This document shows, piece by piece, positions 40,942-50,010 of a stretch of 64,000 bases of DNA (position 1 is the first letter of the stretch; every line of letters begins with the position of its first letter). The DNA comes from Micromussa lordhowensis (lineage: Eukaryota; Cnidaria; Anthozoa; Scleractinia; Lobophylliidae). The notes beneath the pieces are model-generated. The model saw only the letters and a program-made list of their open reading frames with translations. It was not told the DNA's origin and searched no databases. The position numbers and the translations under genes were made by a program. The stretch spans positions 1,139,813 through 1,203,812 of the forward strand of contig OZ026597.1 of the NCBI GenBank assembly GCA_964020085.1. The letters are read 5' to 3'.

Positions 40942-42060
40942 TCATATTTCTCTTCCGGCTGTATCCCCATTGTTCATGACATTATTCAATGTCTCATTTC
41001 CTCGTTGCACTTGGCCTTCTCGGCTAACCCTGTTTTGTCCTTGTTCAGTTCTGACTACAGCTTGACTTTGCTTTGGTCCAAAAATATTCCTTTCAATCTG
41101 CTCGGCTTGTGCGATAGTTTTCCTCGACAACAACTGAATGAAAGCTACGCGGAAATATCTTATTCTGACTGCGTAAATCAGTGGATTAAACAACGAATTC
41201 AGTACGGGAAATAAAGTGATAAGATGATACATGATATTTTTTACATTAAGAGCGATGCTGTCTTTCAAAAACGATATCATAATGGCAACAATGATATTTG
41301 CCGGGAAATAACACAGGAAAATTGCGAGCAGTACAACAACTGTGCAGTAAAAAGCTTTCTTATTCTTGAGTAACTTTTCCTTCACTTCTAGAGAAACTTG
41401 GTTAGCAATAATTTGTTTTTCGCTGCGGCGGATCTCCCTGTATACAGAAACGTTAAAATAAAAGACTAACACAATGGAGGTAAACTGCATAATAACAAGT
41501 ACTAATATTGCCACATTTTGTATGTTTGGTGGCCAGAAGTCTTCAGTCGGAAGGATGATCGCAACAGCCCACGCCAGACCAGAGGCGACGATGATACGAC
41601 CCTCAGTAACAAGTTTCTCGTATGCGAAAGAGTGTTTTATAGCGATATAACGCTCTGCACTCAATAAAACGAAAAGATTAAGCGAAGTTATGACACACCT
41701 TGTGGTAATAGTTACTCTTATTGTGGAGAGCACGCTGCAAAAGATGCCAGTCTCACCTTTCAGAATAAAGCTATGGTGAACGATTAGCAAAGGTTGAACA
41801 ACAAATCCCATAACAAGGTCAGTTGTGGCTAAACAGGCGAGTGATACGTTAGATTTGGTGCGAAGTCGACGGTTGGTTTTCACTGCCACCATCACCAAGA
41901 TGTTCAGCAAAATGACGAAAGGACAGGTTATAGCGTTAACGGCGATTCTGAACATTAGTACAGCGCGAAGCTCGGGAGATAATCTCTGGGCAATCGGTAA
42001 AGGAAAATATGGGACTGAACCACAACTGGCTGATGTGGTGTTGGTTGTGGTGTAATTCAT
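40942..42060 (-). CDS. Rhodopsin-class (class A) GPCR, intact, intronless, 372 aa
   Basis: Paralog of the receptors at 31731 and 43731, sharing most residues. Begins MNYTTTNTTS with two N-glycosylation sites. TM1 about 32-60 (LLNILV), TM2 LATTDLVMGF, C108 before TM3, ERY 136-138, W163 in TM4, a very short second extracellular loop without cysteine, TM5 about 180-205 without proline, CYFP 249-252 in TM6 and NPLIY 291-295 in TM7. The cytoplasmic tail is the longest and most variable part. Faces the 43731 gene head to head across 1.67 kb, with mirrored upstream sequence, so the pair probably arose by inverted duplication. Ligand unknown. Confidence 0.9.
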   Translation of the reverse strand: MNYTTTNTTSASCGSVPYFPLPIAQRLSPELRAVLMFRIAVNAITCPFVILLNILVMVAVKTNRRLRTKSNVSLACLATTDLVMGFVVQPLLIVHHSFILKGETGIFCSVLSTIRVTITTRCVITSLNLFVLLSAERYIAIKHSFAYEKLVTEGRIIVASGLAWAVAIILPTEDFWPPNIQNVAILVLVIMQFTSIVLVFYFNVSVYREIRRSEKQIIANQVSLEVKEKLLKNKKAFYCTVVVLLAIFLCYFPANIIVAIMISFLKDSIALNVKNIMYHLITLFPVLNSLFNPLIYAVRIRYFRVAFIQLLSRKTIAQAEQIERNIFGPKQSQAVVRTEQGQNRVSREGQVQRGNETLNNVMNNGDTAGREI

Positions 42061-43730
42061 GTTTTCTGGATTAACTCAAAATTAGAAGCCGTTCATGCAG
42101 ACATGTACAGTTTCACAGCTAATTGGTTTGTGTTTCAAATAAATTCAATTTAGGACTATTTTATCGACTAGAATTTGCATTTGCATGGCAGTAAGTAAGC
42201 TGTTGTATCATATTTTGAAGTTGGTTGTAAGTATTCACATTAATTTCAAGTGTCATTGGTCTCCAAGAGCCGGAATTCCACTTGAACTGCAGTTGAGGCC
42301 AAGCGATTTAACAAAGAATGAAAGATGCTTTTCACGAGTAAATCGTAGGTTGACAATCCTGTCGTAAGCGTTAAGGGCAAACGGAAATTTGGAGTTAGTA
42401 AATTCACATGACTTACTTTTAGTATCCAGCTATTGTTGTCGCACGAAAAACATTTTCTTCTCTTTTCCTCGGACGAGAGTATATTGACTAACGACAAGCC
42501 GAATGCTAAAGCTTTCAGGTTTCGATGACGAAAGTTAATTTGGTCGCTTCATATTCCTTTAAAGAACATTAGGCCGTTAGCGCCGGACCAATTGTCACGG
42601 TTTCACGATAATGAGTTTGTGATTAATTTACCGGCTAAATTTAACGTTTATATAGAAGCTCTTGTGTCATAGTTTGCAAAAATTTGCGATACCGGTGCAG
42701 CGGAGCTCTACCAACTGAGCTATCAAGCCAACTGGGAGGTGATCATGTTGTAAGTTCGTAATATACCTGTGGAGACGAGAGACGCCAGAACCATTGAGAT
42801 TAACACTTTCCCCGACAAACAAATGAACCGACAGTTACAAGCTGCCATTAACACTTTCCCTGATCGTCAAATTAACCCGAAGTTTTAACAACCATTTATT
42901 TGAACTAACAGTTTCATTTTAGCACAACACTGACAGTTATATGACACGTTGTCCAAGAGATGTTAAACAATATATGTCCCTGCAAAACAGTGAAATTGCG
43001 ATGTGAAGTTAGCAGATGATCGAACAACTCCCAATCTGCATAATCTGATCCACCACTTCAACTCGTAAAGTGCGTTACGCAATTCCCGGGTTAAAAAGAA
43101 ATGTCGAAATGAGGAATATCAGATAAATGTACGAACAGCAGAAGGTAACGTTGAAAAAACAGTGATATGTACATGTTCAACATACCAAATTTCCGTTTAT
43201 AGGGACGGAATATACAAGTGAAAATAACCTTTCTTAGCAAAATATGTTACAATAGCTTGCTTGCTTTTTTGTCCACCGCTAACCGCCTAATTTTCTTTAA
43301 AAAAGGAAGCTGAAGGGAGCAAATTAACTTATGAAAGCTTCGGCATTCACTTGTACATAGTCAGTTGATAGAATCTTTCCCGAGAGAATCTGGAGAAATG
43401 TTTTTGGTGCCTAACTATGGCTAACTCCGAATTCAGTTGGGCCTTAGCGCTTCCGACAAGATTCTCATCATACGACTGACTTACTGAAGAAGAGCATCTT
43501 CGAAGTTAAATTGGTGGGCTTCAGCTGTATATCTTCGAGTGGAGTTTTAATTTTTTGGGACCAATAATACTTGAAGTTAACGTCAATACTTACAATAGCC
43601 TCCTTTTTGTCATGCAGATGCAAATTCTAGTCGATGAAATAATCATAAATTGAATTTATTTGCAACACAAACCAATCAGCTGTCAAACTGTTCACACGAA
43701 TAGCTTCTCATTTTTCGAGCAACAGGAGCA
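42061..43730. promoter_or_regulatory. Shared divergent upstream region of two GPCRs
   Basis: Both ends carry the same blocks in mirror orientation: AATAAATTCAATTTA next to each gene, then CGACTAGAATTTGCAT, CTTCAGC/GAAGCTG and GCTAAAGC/GAAAGCTTCGGC. The middle (42690-42760) contains a reversed tRNA-like piece. Promoter function is inferred only from position. Confidence 0.45.
42693..42740 (-). repeat. tRNA/SINE head fragment
   Basis: Read on the minus strand, GGCTTGATAGCTCAGTTGGT followed by AGAGCTCCGC is the D-arm/A-box side of a tRNA-like SINE related to 19633-19785. No B box or 3' half follows, so it is a truncated relic. Confidence 0.55.
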
Positions 43731-44822
43731 ATGAAAACACAAAACATGAATTATACCACAGTCAACACCACACCAGTCAGTTGTGATTCGGTCCCATATT
43801 TTAATTTGCCGATGCCCGAAAGATTTTCACCCGAGCTTCGCGCTGTATTCATCTTCAGAATCGCCGCTAACGCTATCAGCTGTCCTTTCGTCATTTTGCT
43901 CAATATCTTGGTGATGGTGGCAGTGAAAACCAGCCGTCGACTTCGCACCAAATCTAACGTATCACTCGCCTGTTTAGCCACAACTGACCTTGTCATGGGA
44001 CTAACTGTTCAACCTTTGCAAATCGTTCACTATAGCTTCATGCTCAATGGTGAGACTGACATACTTTGCAGCACGCTGGCCAAAGTAAGAACAGCTATTA
44101 CATTGAGGTGTCTCATGACGTCGCTTAATCTTTGCGTTGTATTGAGTGCAGAGCGTTATGTCGCTATAAAACACTCTTTCGCATACGAGAAACTTGTTAC
44201 TGAGGTTCGTATCATCGTAGCATCTGGTCTGGCGTGGGCTGCCGCGATCATCCTTCCGATGGAAGACTTCTGGCCACCAAAGATACGATATATCGCAAAA
44301 TTAGCAGTTCTTGTTATGCAGTTTATCTCTATCGCGTTACTCTTTTCTTTCAACGTTTCTGTATACAGGGAGGTCCGCCGCAACGAAAAACAAATTATTG
44401 CTAATCAAGTTTCCTTAGCAGTGAAGAAGAAGTTACTTAAGAATAAGAAAGCTTTTTACTGCACAATTATTGTACTACTCACAATTTTCCTGTGTTATTT
44501 CCCTTCAAATATCAGTACTGTCATTTTGATGTCTTTTACGAAAGACGGCATCACTATTAATGTAAAACATATCATGTTTAATCTTATTTCTTTATTTCCC
44601 GTACTGAACTCGTTGTTTAATCCACTGATTTACGCTGTTAGAATAAGATATTTCCGCGTAGCTTTCATTCAGTTGTTGTTGAGGGAAACTATCGCACAAG
44701 CCGAGCAGCTTGAAAGGAACATTTTTGGACCAAGACAAGTTCGAGTTGTAGCTACTGCTAAACAGGAAGAAAACAGGGCCAGCCGAGCAGATGGAATGCA
44801 ACAAAGAAATGAGACACTATAA
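43731..44822 (+). CDS. Rhodopsin-class (class A) GPCR, intact, intronless, 363 aa
   Basis: Third intact paralog. Starts MKTQNMNYTT; Met6 is the start used by the 40942 copy. Two N-glycosylation sites, LLNILV in TM1, LATTDLVMG in TM2, C113, ERY 141-143, W169, short cysteine-free second extracellular loop, CYFP 255-258 in TM6, NPLIY 297-301. TM2-TM3 and TM5 hold most of the differences from its paralogs (LTVQP, LRCLMT, LLFSFN), which is where ligand contacts of class A receptors lie. This hints at ligand divergence, but that is inference. Downstream DNA (44823-45060) matches the 3' flank of the other copies. Confidence 0.9.
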   Translation: MKTQNMNYTTVNTTPVSCDSVPYFNLPMPERFSPELRAVFIFRIAANAISCPFVILLNILVMVAVKTSRRLRTKSNVSLACLATTDLVMGLTVQPLQIVHYSFMLNGETDILCSTLAKVRTAITLRCLMTSLNLCVVLSAERYVAIKHSFAYEKLVTEVRIIVASGLAWAAAIILPMEDFWPPKIRYIAKLAVLVMQFISIALLFSFNVSVYREVRRNEKQIIANQVSLAVKKKLLKNKKAFYCTIIVLLTIFLCYFPSNISTVILMSFTKDGITINVKHIMFNLISLFPVLNSLFNPLIYAVRIRYFRVAFIQLLLRETIAQAEQLERNIFGPRQVRVVATAKQEENRASRADGMQQRNETL

Positions 44823-46454
44823 AGCGATAATGGCAACTTATTGAGACACCGCAGTGGGAAGAGAATTATAAAGAGACAGCGTTTAAAGAATCCTGAATGA
44901 GAAGAAATGAGACATTGAATACTGGTAATATAACTACGTTTAGGGAAACAGTTGGAAAAATATGAAGAAACTGCTCAGTAAAGTCGACTCCACAGCCATT
45001 GCCCCTTCACGGCGTAGATCAGGTCGGAGACGTTTCAAATATTTTGAGTAAAAACTCTATTGTTAGGATTATCTGGTCTAGAAAACTCAGCCTAAAAAAA
45101 ACGTATTCCAGCTGATATTTGCCAGTAAGCATGAGATAGGACTAGAAATCAAAAATCAACTTGATGCATAATTAATGGTATATGTAATAGTAATTGGACC
45201 GAGTGGAGTACAGTTCGGGAGTAATCGTGCACCGGAGAAATTTTGAAATTGGACGAGGGCCAAGAGCGAGGCCGATTTGAAATTTCGAGCACTGTTACTC
45301 CTTGAATTATACGACACGAGGTCCAATTACTAATTAATCTCATCTATAAAATATTTTGGAATTAAAAATGTCTTTTTAGAACTTATTTTGAGCGAAAATG
45401 TCTGTAGCGCTTTTCACAAGTTTGGAAACCGTGGGGAAACATTGCGAAGGAGATCATTAAAGCGCGCGTAATTGACGAGCGAATCACGTCAAGTGACAAA
45501 TAGGCGCACGGAGAACAAATCACGATCGAGAATTTTGATATAGATACGACTAAAATTGAAATCATTGAACCAACTAAGGGGGAAAAATATAAAAAGTATG
45601 CGTAATAATGAAAACAGATCTAACAAATTCTGAAAGTTTTAAGTAAAAATGCGAGGTAAATAACACTTGTACATTAAAATGTAATTATATGTAGAGAGAC
45701 TGACCAACCAGCATTAAATCTTAAGCACGTTAACTTTCTCATGCTTACCAATGTTATAATTATCTAAAGTGAAGCGATGCGATTGACTGGAGCCAGGAGC
45801 CATGATCATACTCGAACAGGGCAGACCATCGCTCGAACAACAACCCTTAACAGCCCGCAAAATCTCTACAGCCGGTTTTTCTGTGATGTCATAGTCACAA
45901 CTTGTGATACAAGAACACGCCGAAAACAATAGCTACTCTATAGTTTTTCGCAAATCTAGATACCTTCCCCCAACGAAAAGTGCTCGCACTTCCACTCTGC
46001 AAACTTAATTAGCCACGTTTTTTTTTTACTTTTGGGTTTGACTATGATGTCAGTTCCGTTCTCGACCCCGGCTATCCTCCTTTCAAACTGGGAGTTTTTC
46101 TAACTCGGACGGTTTGAGCACGAAGTTATAGTCGTATTTATCGAATTTTTTCTTTGGAATTCCGACTAAGGATTTGGCACAATTGCTATTTGGGTGATGT
46201 ACTTTTGATATCCGGAGAAATTAGAAAATGTGTATTTTCGTCGCAATGGCACCTCAAGCACACAATAAAAGTTGGACTTATTCTTCTTTGTACTGCATTA
46301 CAACTCATGGAAAAAATCTGGAATCTTTGTTGCCATCTGTCAATAAGCTCCCTCAGGGAAGCTCCCTTTCTAGAACCCCCCATTCGGAAGTCCCCTACTC
46401 GGGAGTCCACATCCCGTCGCTATTTAATCCCCGTGAAAAACAGAACACCATTTA
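44823..46454. other. GPCR 3' flank and foldback element
   Basis: 44823-45130 is duplicated 3'-flank sequence (also at 48640-49000). 45186-45337 is an imperfect hairpin with ends GTAATTGGACC / GGTCCAATTAC. No gene recognised. Confidence 0.5.
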
Positions 46455-46509
46455 AGAAGTAGAAAACATGTGCCGTGTTTCTATCGAGTTATAGAAACAC
46501 GAGTGAAAG

Positions 46510-46540
<31 letters not shown>

Positions 46541-46827
46541 GAGCCGCAGGCGAGTGTTTCCTCAGCTTTTTCGAGTTCTCCCAAACTTTCACGAGTGTTT
46601 CTATAACTCGATAGGAACACGGAGAACATGTTTTCTATTTCTTTTAGAAAATGCCGCGGCGAAGAAAAAGAAAAACAACTTGTTTACTTCGATCATCAAA
46701 ATGTAGATTCTCTTTATTCGCGTCATCCTTACGTCAACAGCTCGTGCTAGTTCTGTGTTTCTATCGAGTTATAGAAACACGGTTTTAAACCAATCAGCGT
46801 GCGTATTTGCTTTGGGTTATTTTCTAA
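46455..46827. mobile_element. Foldback element (CTCGATAGAAACAC family), uninterrupted copy
   Basis: Inverted, near-identical match to 20861-21545 but without the nested insertion. Centre hairpin GTGAAAGTTTGGGAGAA / TTCTCCCAAACTTTCAC, repeats of TCTATCGAGTTATAGAAACA. Confidence 0.85.
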
Positions 46828-47555
46828 ATCAAAATGAAACATGATCAAGCCCGTTTCGCTCGTGAAAAGAGTCTTTTCAGTTTCAGCTCTATATTCAAGT
46901 GGAACTTATTGAATTCCGGTTGCGGAGATCGAATATAAAAGTAAAGATTGATATTCCACAAGTGTGAAACAATAGCTTACTTCCTGTTCTAGAAATGTTA
47001 GCTTTTGTCACTTAAAAGCTCAAAAACTCGCATCGTTAGCGATCAGTCGTGTAATTTTCATCAAAGAAAAGGAAAAGGCGACTATATTTTAACGTTCAGT
47101 GTCAAAAACAGAGGGCTCCAGCATTAACTTGTAGTACATTAATAAACGAAAAAAAATTCGTGCGTAACCTTTAGCTGGAGGCCGTAAGGAAGTCATTTGC
47201 ATTTACTAACTCCAAGTTTCTGTTGGCTTTTAATTTAGCTCTTTGGATAGGAGTCTTAACAAATAACTTCCCTCGTCGTGGAAAGTTTCTCTGTTGAACT
47301 GCTGGGTTTCAGGTGCACATTCAAGTGGAATTCCGGTTATACTTGAAAAATGTTAATTACAGCCAAGTTCAAAATGCGATTCAATAACTTGCTCATACAT
47401 TGTCGTACCGATATAAATTCTAGTCGAGAAAATAATCATAGCTTGAATTTATTTGAGACACAAATAAACTTGCTGTCAAACTGTCTAGACGAACAGCATC
47501 TCATTTGTTTGGGGCAACACGAGGAACGAAAAACGTTTCAGTTAATCCAGAAAAC

Positions 47556-48586
47556 ATGAATTACACCACAATCAGCACATCATCACTCAGTTGTGGTTCA
47601 GTCTCATATTCTCATTTGCCCGGCCATTCCCGAAAGACTTTCTCCTGAGCTTTGCACTGTATTCAACTTCAAAATCGCCGTTAACGCTATCAGCTGTCCT
47701 TTCGTCATTTTGCTGAACATCTTCAGTGGTGATGGTGGCAGTGAAAACCAACCGTCGACATCGCACCAAATCTAACGTATCACTCGCCTGTTTAGCCACA
47801 ACTGACCTTGTTATGGGATTTGGTGTTCAACCCGTTTGCAAATCGTTCACCATAGCTTTATTCTGAAAGGTGAGACTGGCATCTTTTGCAACGTGCTTTC
47901 CACAATAAGAGTAACTATTACCACAAGGTGTGTCATAACTTCGCTAAATCTTTTCATTTTTGTCTGTGCAGAGCGTTATATCGCTATAAAACACTCTTTC
48001 GCATACGAGAAACTTGTTACTGAGGTTAAATTCGTATCATCGTAGTCTCTGGTCTGGCGTGGGCTGTCGCGGTCATCATTCCGATTGAAGACTTCTGGCC
48101 ACCAAACATACAAAATATGTCAATATTAGTAGTTGTTATTACTCAGATTATCAGTTTTGCGTTAGTCGTTTATTTTAACGTTTCTGTATATAGGGAAGTG
48201 CGTCGCAACGAAAAACAAATTATTGCTAATCAAGTTTCCTTAGAAGTGAAGGAGAAGTTACTCAAGAAAAAGAAAGCTTTGTACTGCACAATTATTGTAC
48301 TGCTCACAATTTTCCTCAGTGTTTACCAAGCAGTATCAGTACTGTCATTTTGATATCGTTGAAAGACAGTATCGCTATTAATGTAAAACATATCATGTAT
48401 CATCTTCTTACTTTATTTCCCGTACTGAACTCGTTGCTTAATCCATTGATTTACGCTGTTAGAATAAGATATTTCCGCGTAGCTTTCATTCAGTTGTTGT
48501 TGAGGAAAACTATCGCAAAAGCCGAGCAGCATGAAAGGAACATTTTTGGACAAACAAAAGTTCAACTAACTCAGTTGAAGTTGTAA
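47556..48586 (+). pseudogene. Rhodopsin-class GPCR, broken copy 3 (multiple frameshifts)
   Basis: Reads along its whole length like the intact paralogs but changes frame several times. There are extra bases in the TM1-loop 1 region (around 47720-47735), two extra bases in AACCCGTTTGCAAAT (about 47830), five in GAGGTTAAATTCGTATC (about 48027), and an altered TM6 end at about 48317-48345 where CYFP is lost. Recognisable pieces include IAVNAISCPFVILLNI, AERYIAIKHSFAYEKLV, QIIANQVSLEVKEKLL and NSLLNPLIYAVRIRY. The recognisable similarity suggests recent inactivation. Confidence 0.9.
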
Positions 48587-49189
48587 CCACAACTGAACAA
48601 GGATAAAACAGGGTTAGCCGAGAAGGTGAAGTGCATCACGAAAATGAGACATTGAACCGATAATGGCAACTTATGGAGACACAGTCGGTAGACAAATATG
48701 AAGATAAGGGTCGACTTCACAGCCATTCTCAGTTAACGTCAAGTAAATCAGGCCGCGCATGAGAAGAAATGAGACACTGAATACTGGCAACTGCGTTCAA
48801 GGAGACAGTTGAGAAAGAAAAAGAAAGAAAAGAAAAAGAAAAATATGAAGACATTTAGAGTCAAGTAGACTCCGCAGCCATTCTCATTTAGAATGATCAG
48901 ATCAGATCGAAGACATTTCGCTGAAAACACAAAACTCTCTTGAGAAGATTACTGATCTGGTCTGGCGGGGAAACGCAGAAAGTACAAAGCAAAAAAACAT
49001 ATACCAGCGGATATGACTTTTTCAATTATTCTACCAGTCAGAGTGACATGATCTTGCCAAACACTTGTGACAATAACAGAGCTTAGAATAGAATTTGCGA
49101 GATAACACACCAATGATACTGTTTCCACCAGCACCTCACCCAGATAAGCCATTATAGGAAGCCCCCCCCCCCCCTCCCCCTCGGGCGAA

Positions 49190-49262
49190 GAAGCAACACA
49201 CCACAATCAACACTACGTTTCTACTCGGACCCATCTCTCCTCTGCCGGTTCCCGAAATAGTT
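49190..49262 (+). pseudogene. GPCR 5' end relic
   Basis: ACACACCACAATCAACACTA followed by GGTTCCCGAAATAGTTTCTC matches the DNA of the receptor N-terminus (MNYTT..to the PER.SPEL region). No receptor sequence follows. It sits right after a C-rich run (49162-49182) and after receptor-type 3' flank, so it looks like the truncated start of one more copy. Confidence 0.55.
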
Positions 49263-49766
49263 TCTCATCATCTGGTAGAAGCCGAACTTTTAAGGTTTCA
49301 CTCAAATTAACACTGCCAGTGTAATCGAAAATAATCTTGCAACTGAGGACTTTAGTCGCATTAAAGCTCAAACATGCTCTAGATATCCGTCTTGATTGAA
49401 TTCATGAGACTCAGACAGATATGAATAAGAAATAAATCAATTACTAGTTCTATATATTTGCCCAATATTTATCCGAAAATAGCTTAAAGGGAATGCCGAA
49501 ACCAAATGACCGGTTTCTTATGAACTGAAGTTTTTGAATTATAATAACACAGGAAACGATGTGCCCTTCACCCTCGAATTGACATCTTCGGTAATTCATA
49601 TACCCCCGATCTCCCGACATTCTGAAGAAATTTCCGTTTCTCTCGAACTTTTTACACCGTAAGTAGACTTTCTAAAAGTCCTTTCCAATAATTTTGGTTT
49701 CGACCTTTCGCGACTTACGTCGCTCGCGCTCGCGACTTCGTCGCTCGAGAAATAAGGTCCACTTGT

Positions 49767-49884
49767 GGCAAGTCTTACCCTGCGAGCAGAGTCTCTTCGA
49801 TCTTCCTAGATCAGTCGGGAAGAGGCCTCTTCCCGACTGATCTAGGAAGATCGAAGAGACTCTGCTCGCAGGGTAGGCAAGTCT
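49767..49884. mobile_element. Perfect 100-bp foldback MITE with 9-bp target-site duplication
   Basis: 49776-49875 is a perfect inverted repeat with 50-bp arms and no spacer (starts TACCCTGCGAGCAGAGTCTC, centre GGAAGAGGCCTCTTCC). It is flanked on both sides by GGCAAGTCT (49767-49775 and 49876-49884), a 9-bp direct duplication. Nine-base duplications are typical of Mutator-like transposons. Lies about 100 bp upstream of the RPS17 transcription start region. Confidence 0.9.
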
Positions 49885-49980
49885 ACACCGTAAGGAAACC
49901 CCTACTTTGGAGCTGATAGAGCCCACAAGGAAGGTGAGCAGCGGTTGTGTCGGTGCCAAAGACGCAAAGCACCACGGTAT

Positions 49981-50002
49981 CTTCCTCTCTCTCTTTCTCC
50001 TC
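49981..50002 (+). promoter_or_regulatory. RPS17: RPS17 5' terminal oligopyrimidine (TOP) tract
   Basis: A nearly pure pyrimidine run CTTCCTCTCTCTCTTTCTCC sits 8 bases before the ATG. Vertebrate and other animal ribosomal-protein mRNAs start within such tracts, which couple translation to mTOR signalling (family knowledge). The exact start site is not determined. Confidence 0.65.
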
Positions 50003-50010
50003 GATTCAAG

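Noticed and set aside
47593..48586. Fourth functional GPCR
   Set aside because: At least three frameshifts and loss of the TM6 CYFP region; treated as a pseudogene.
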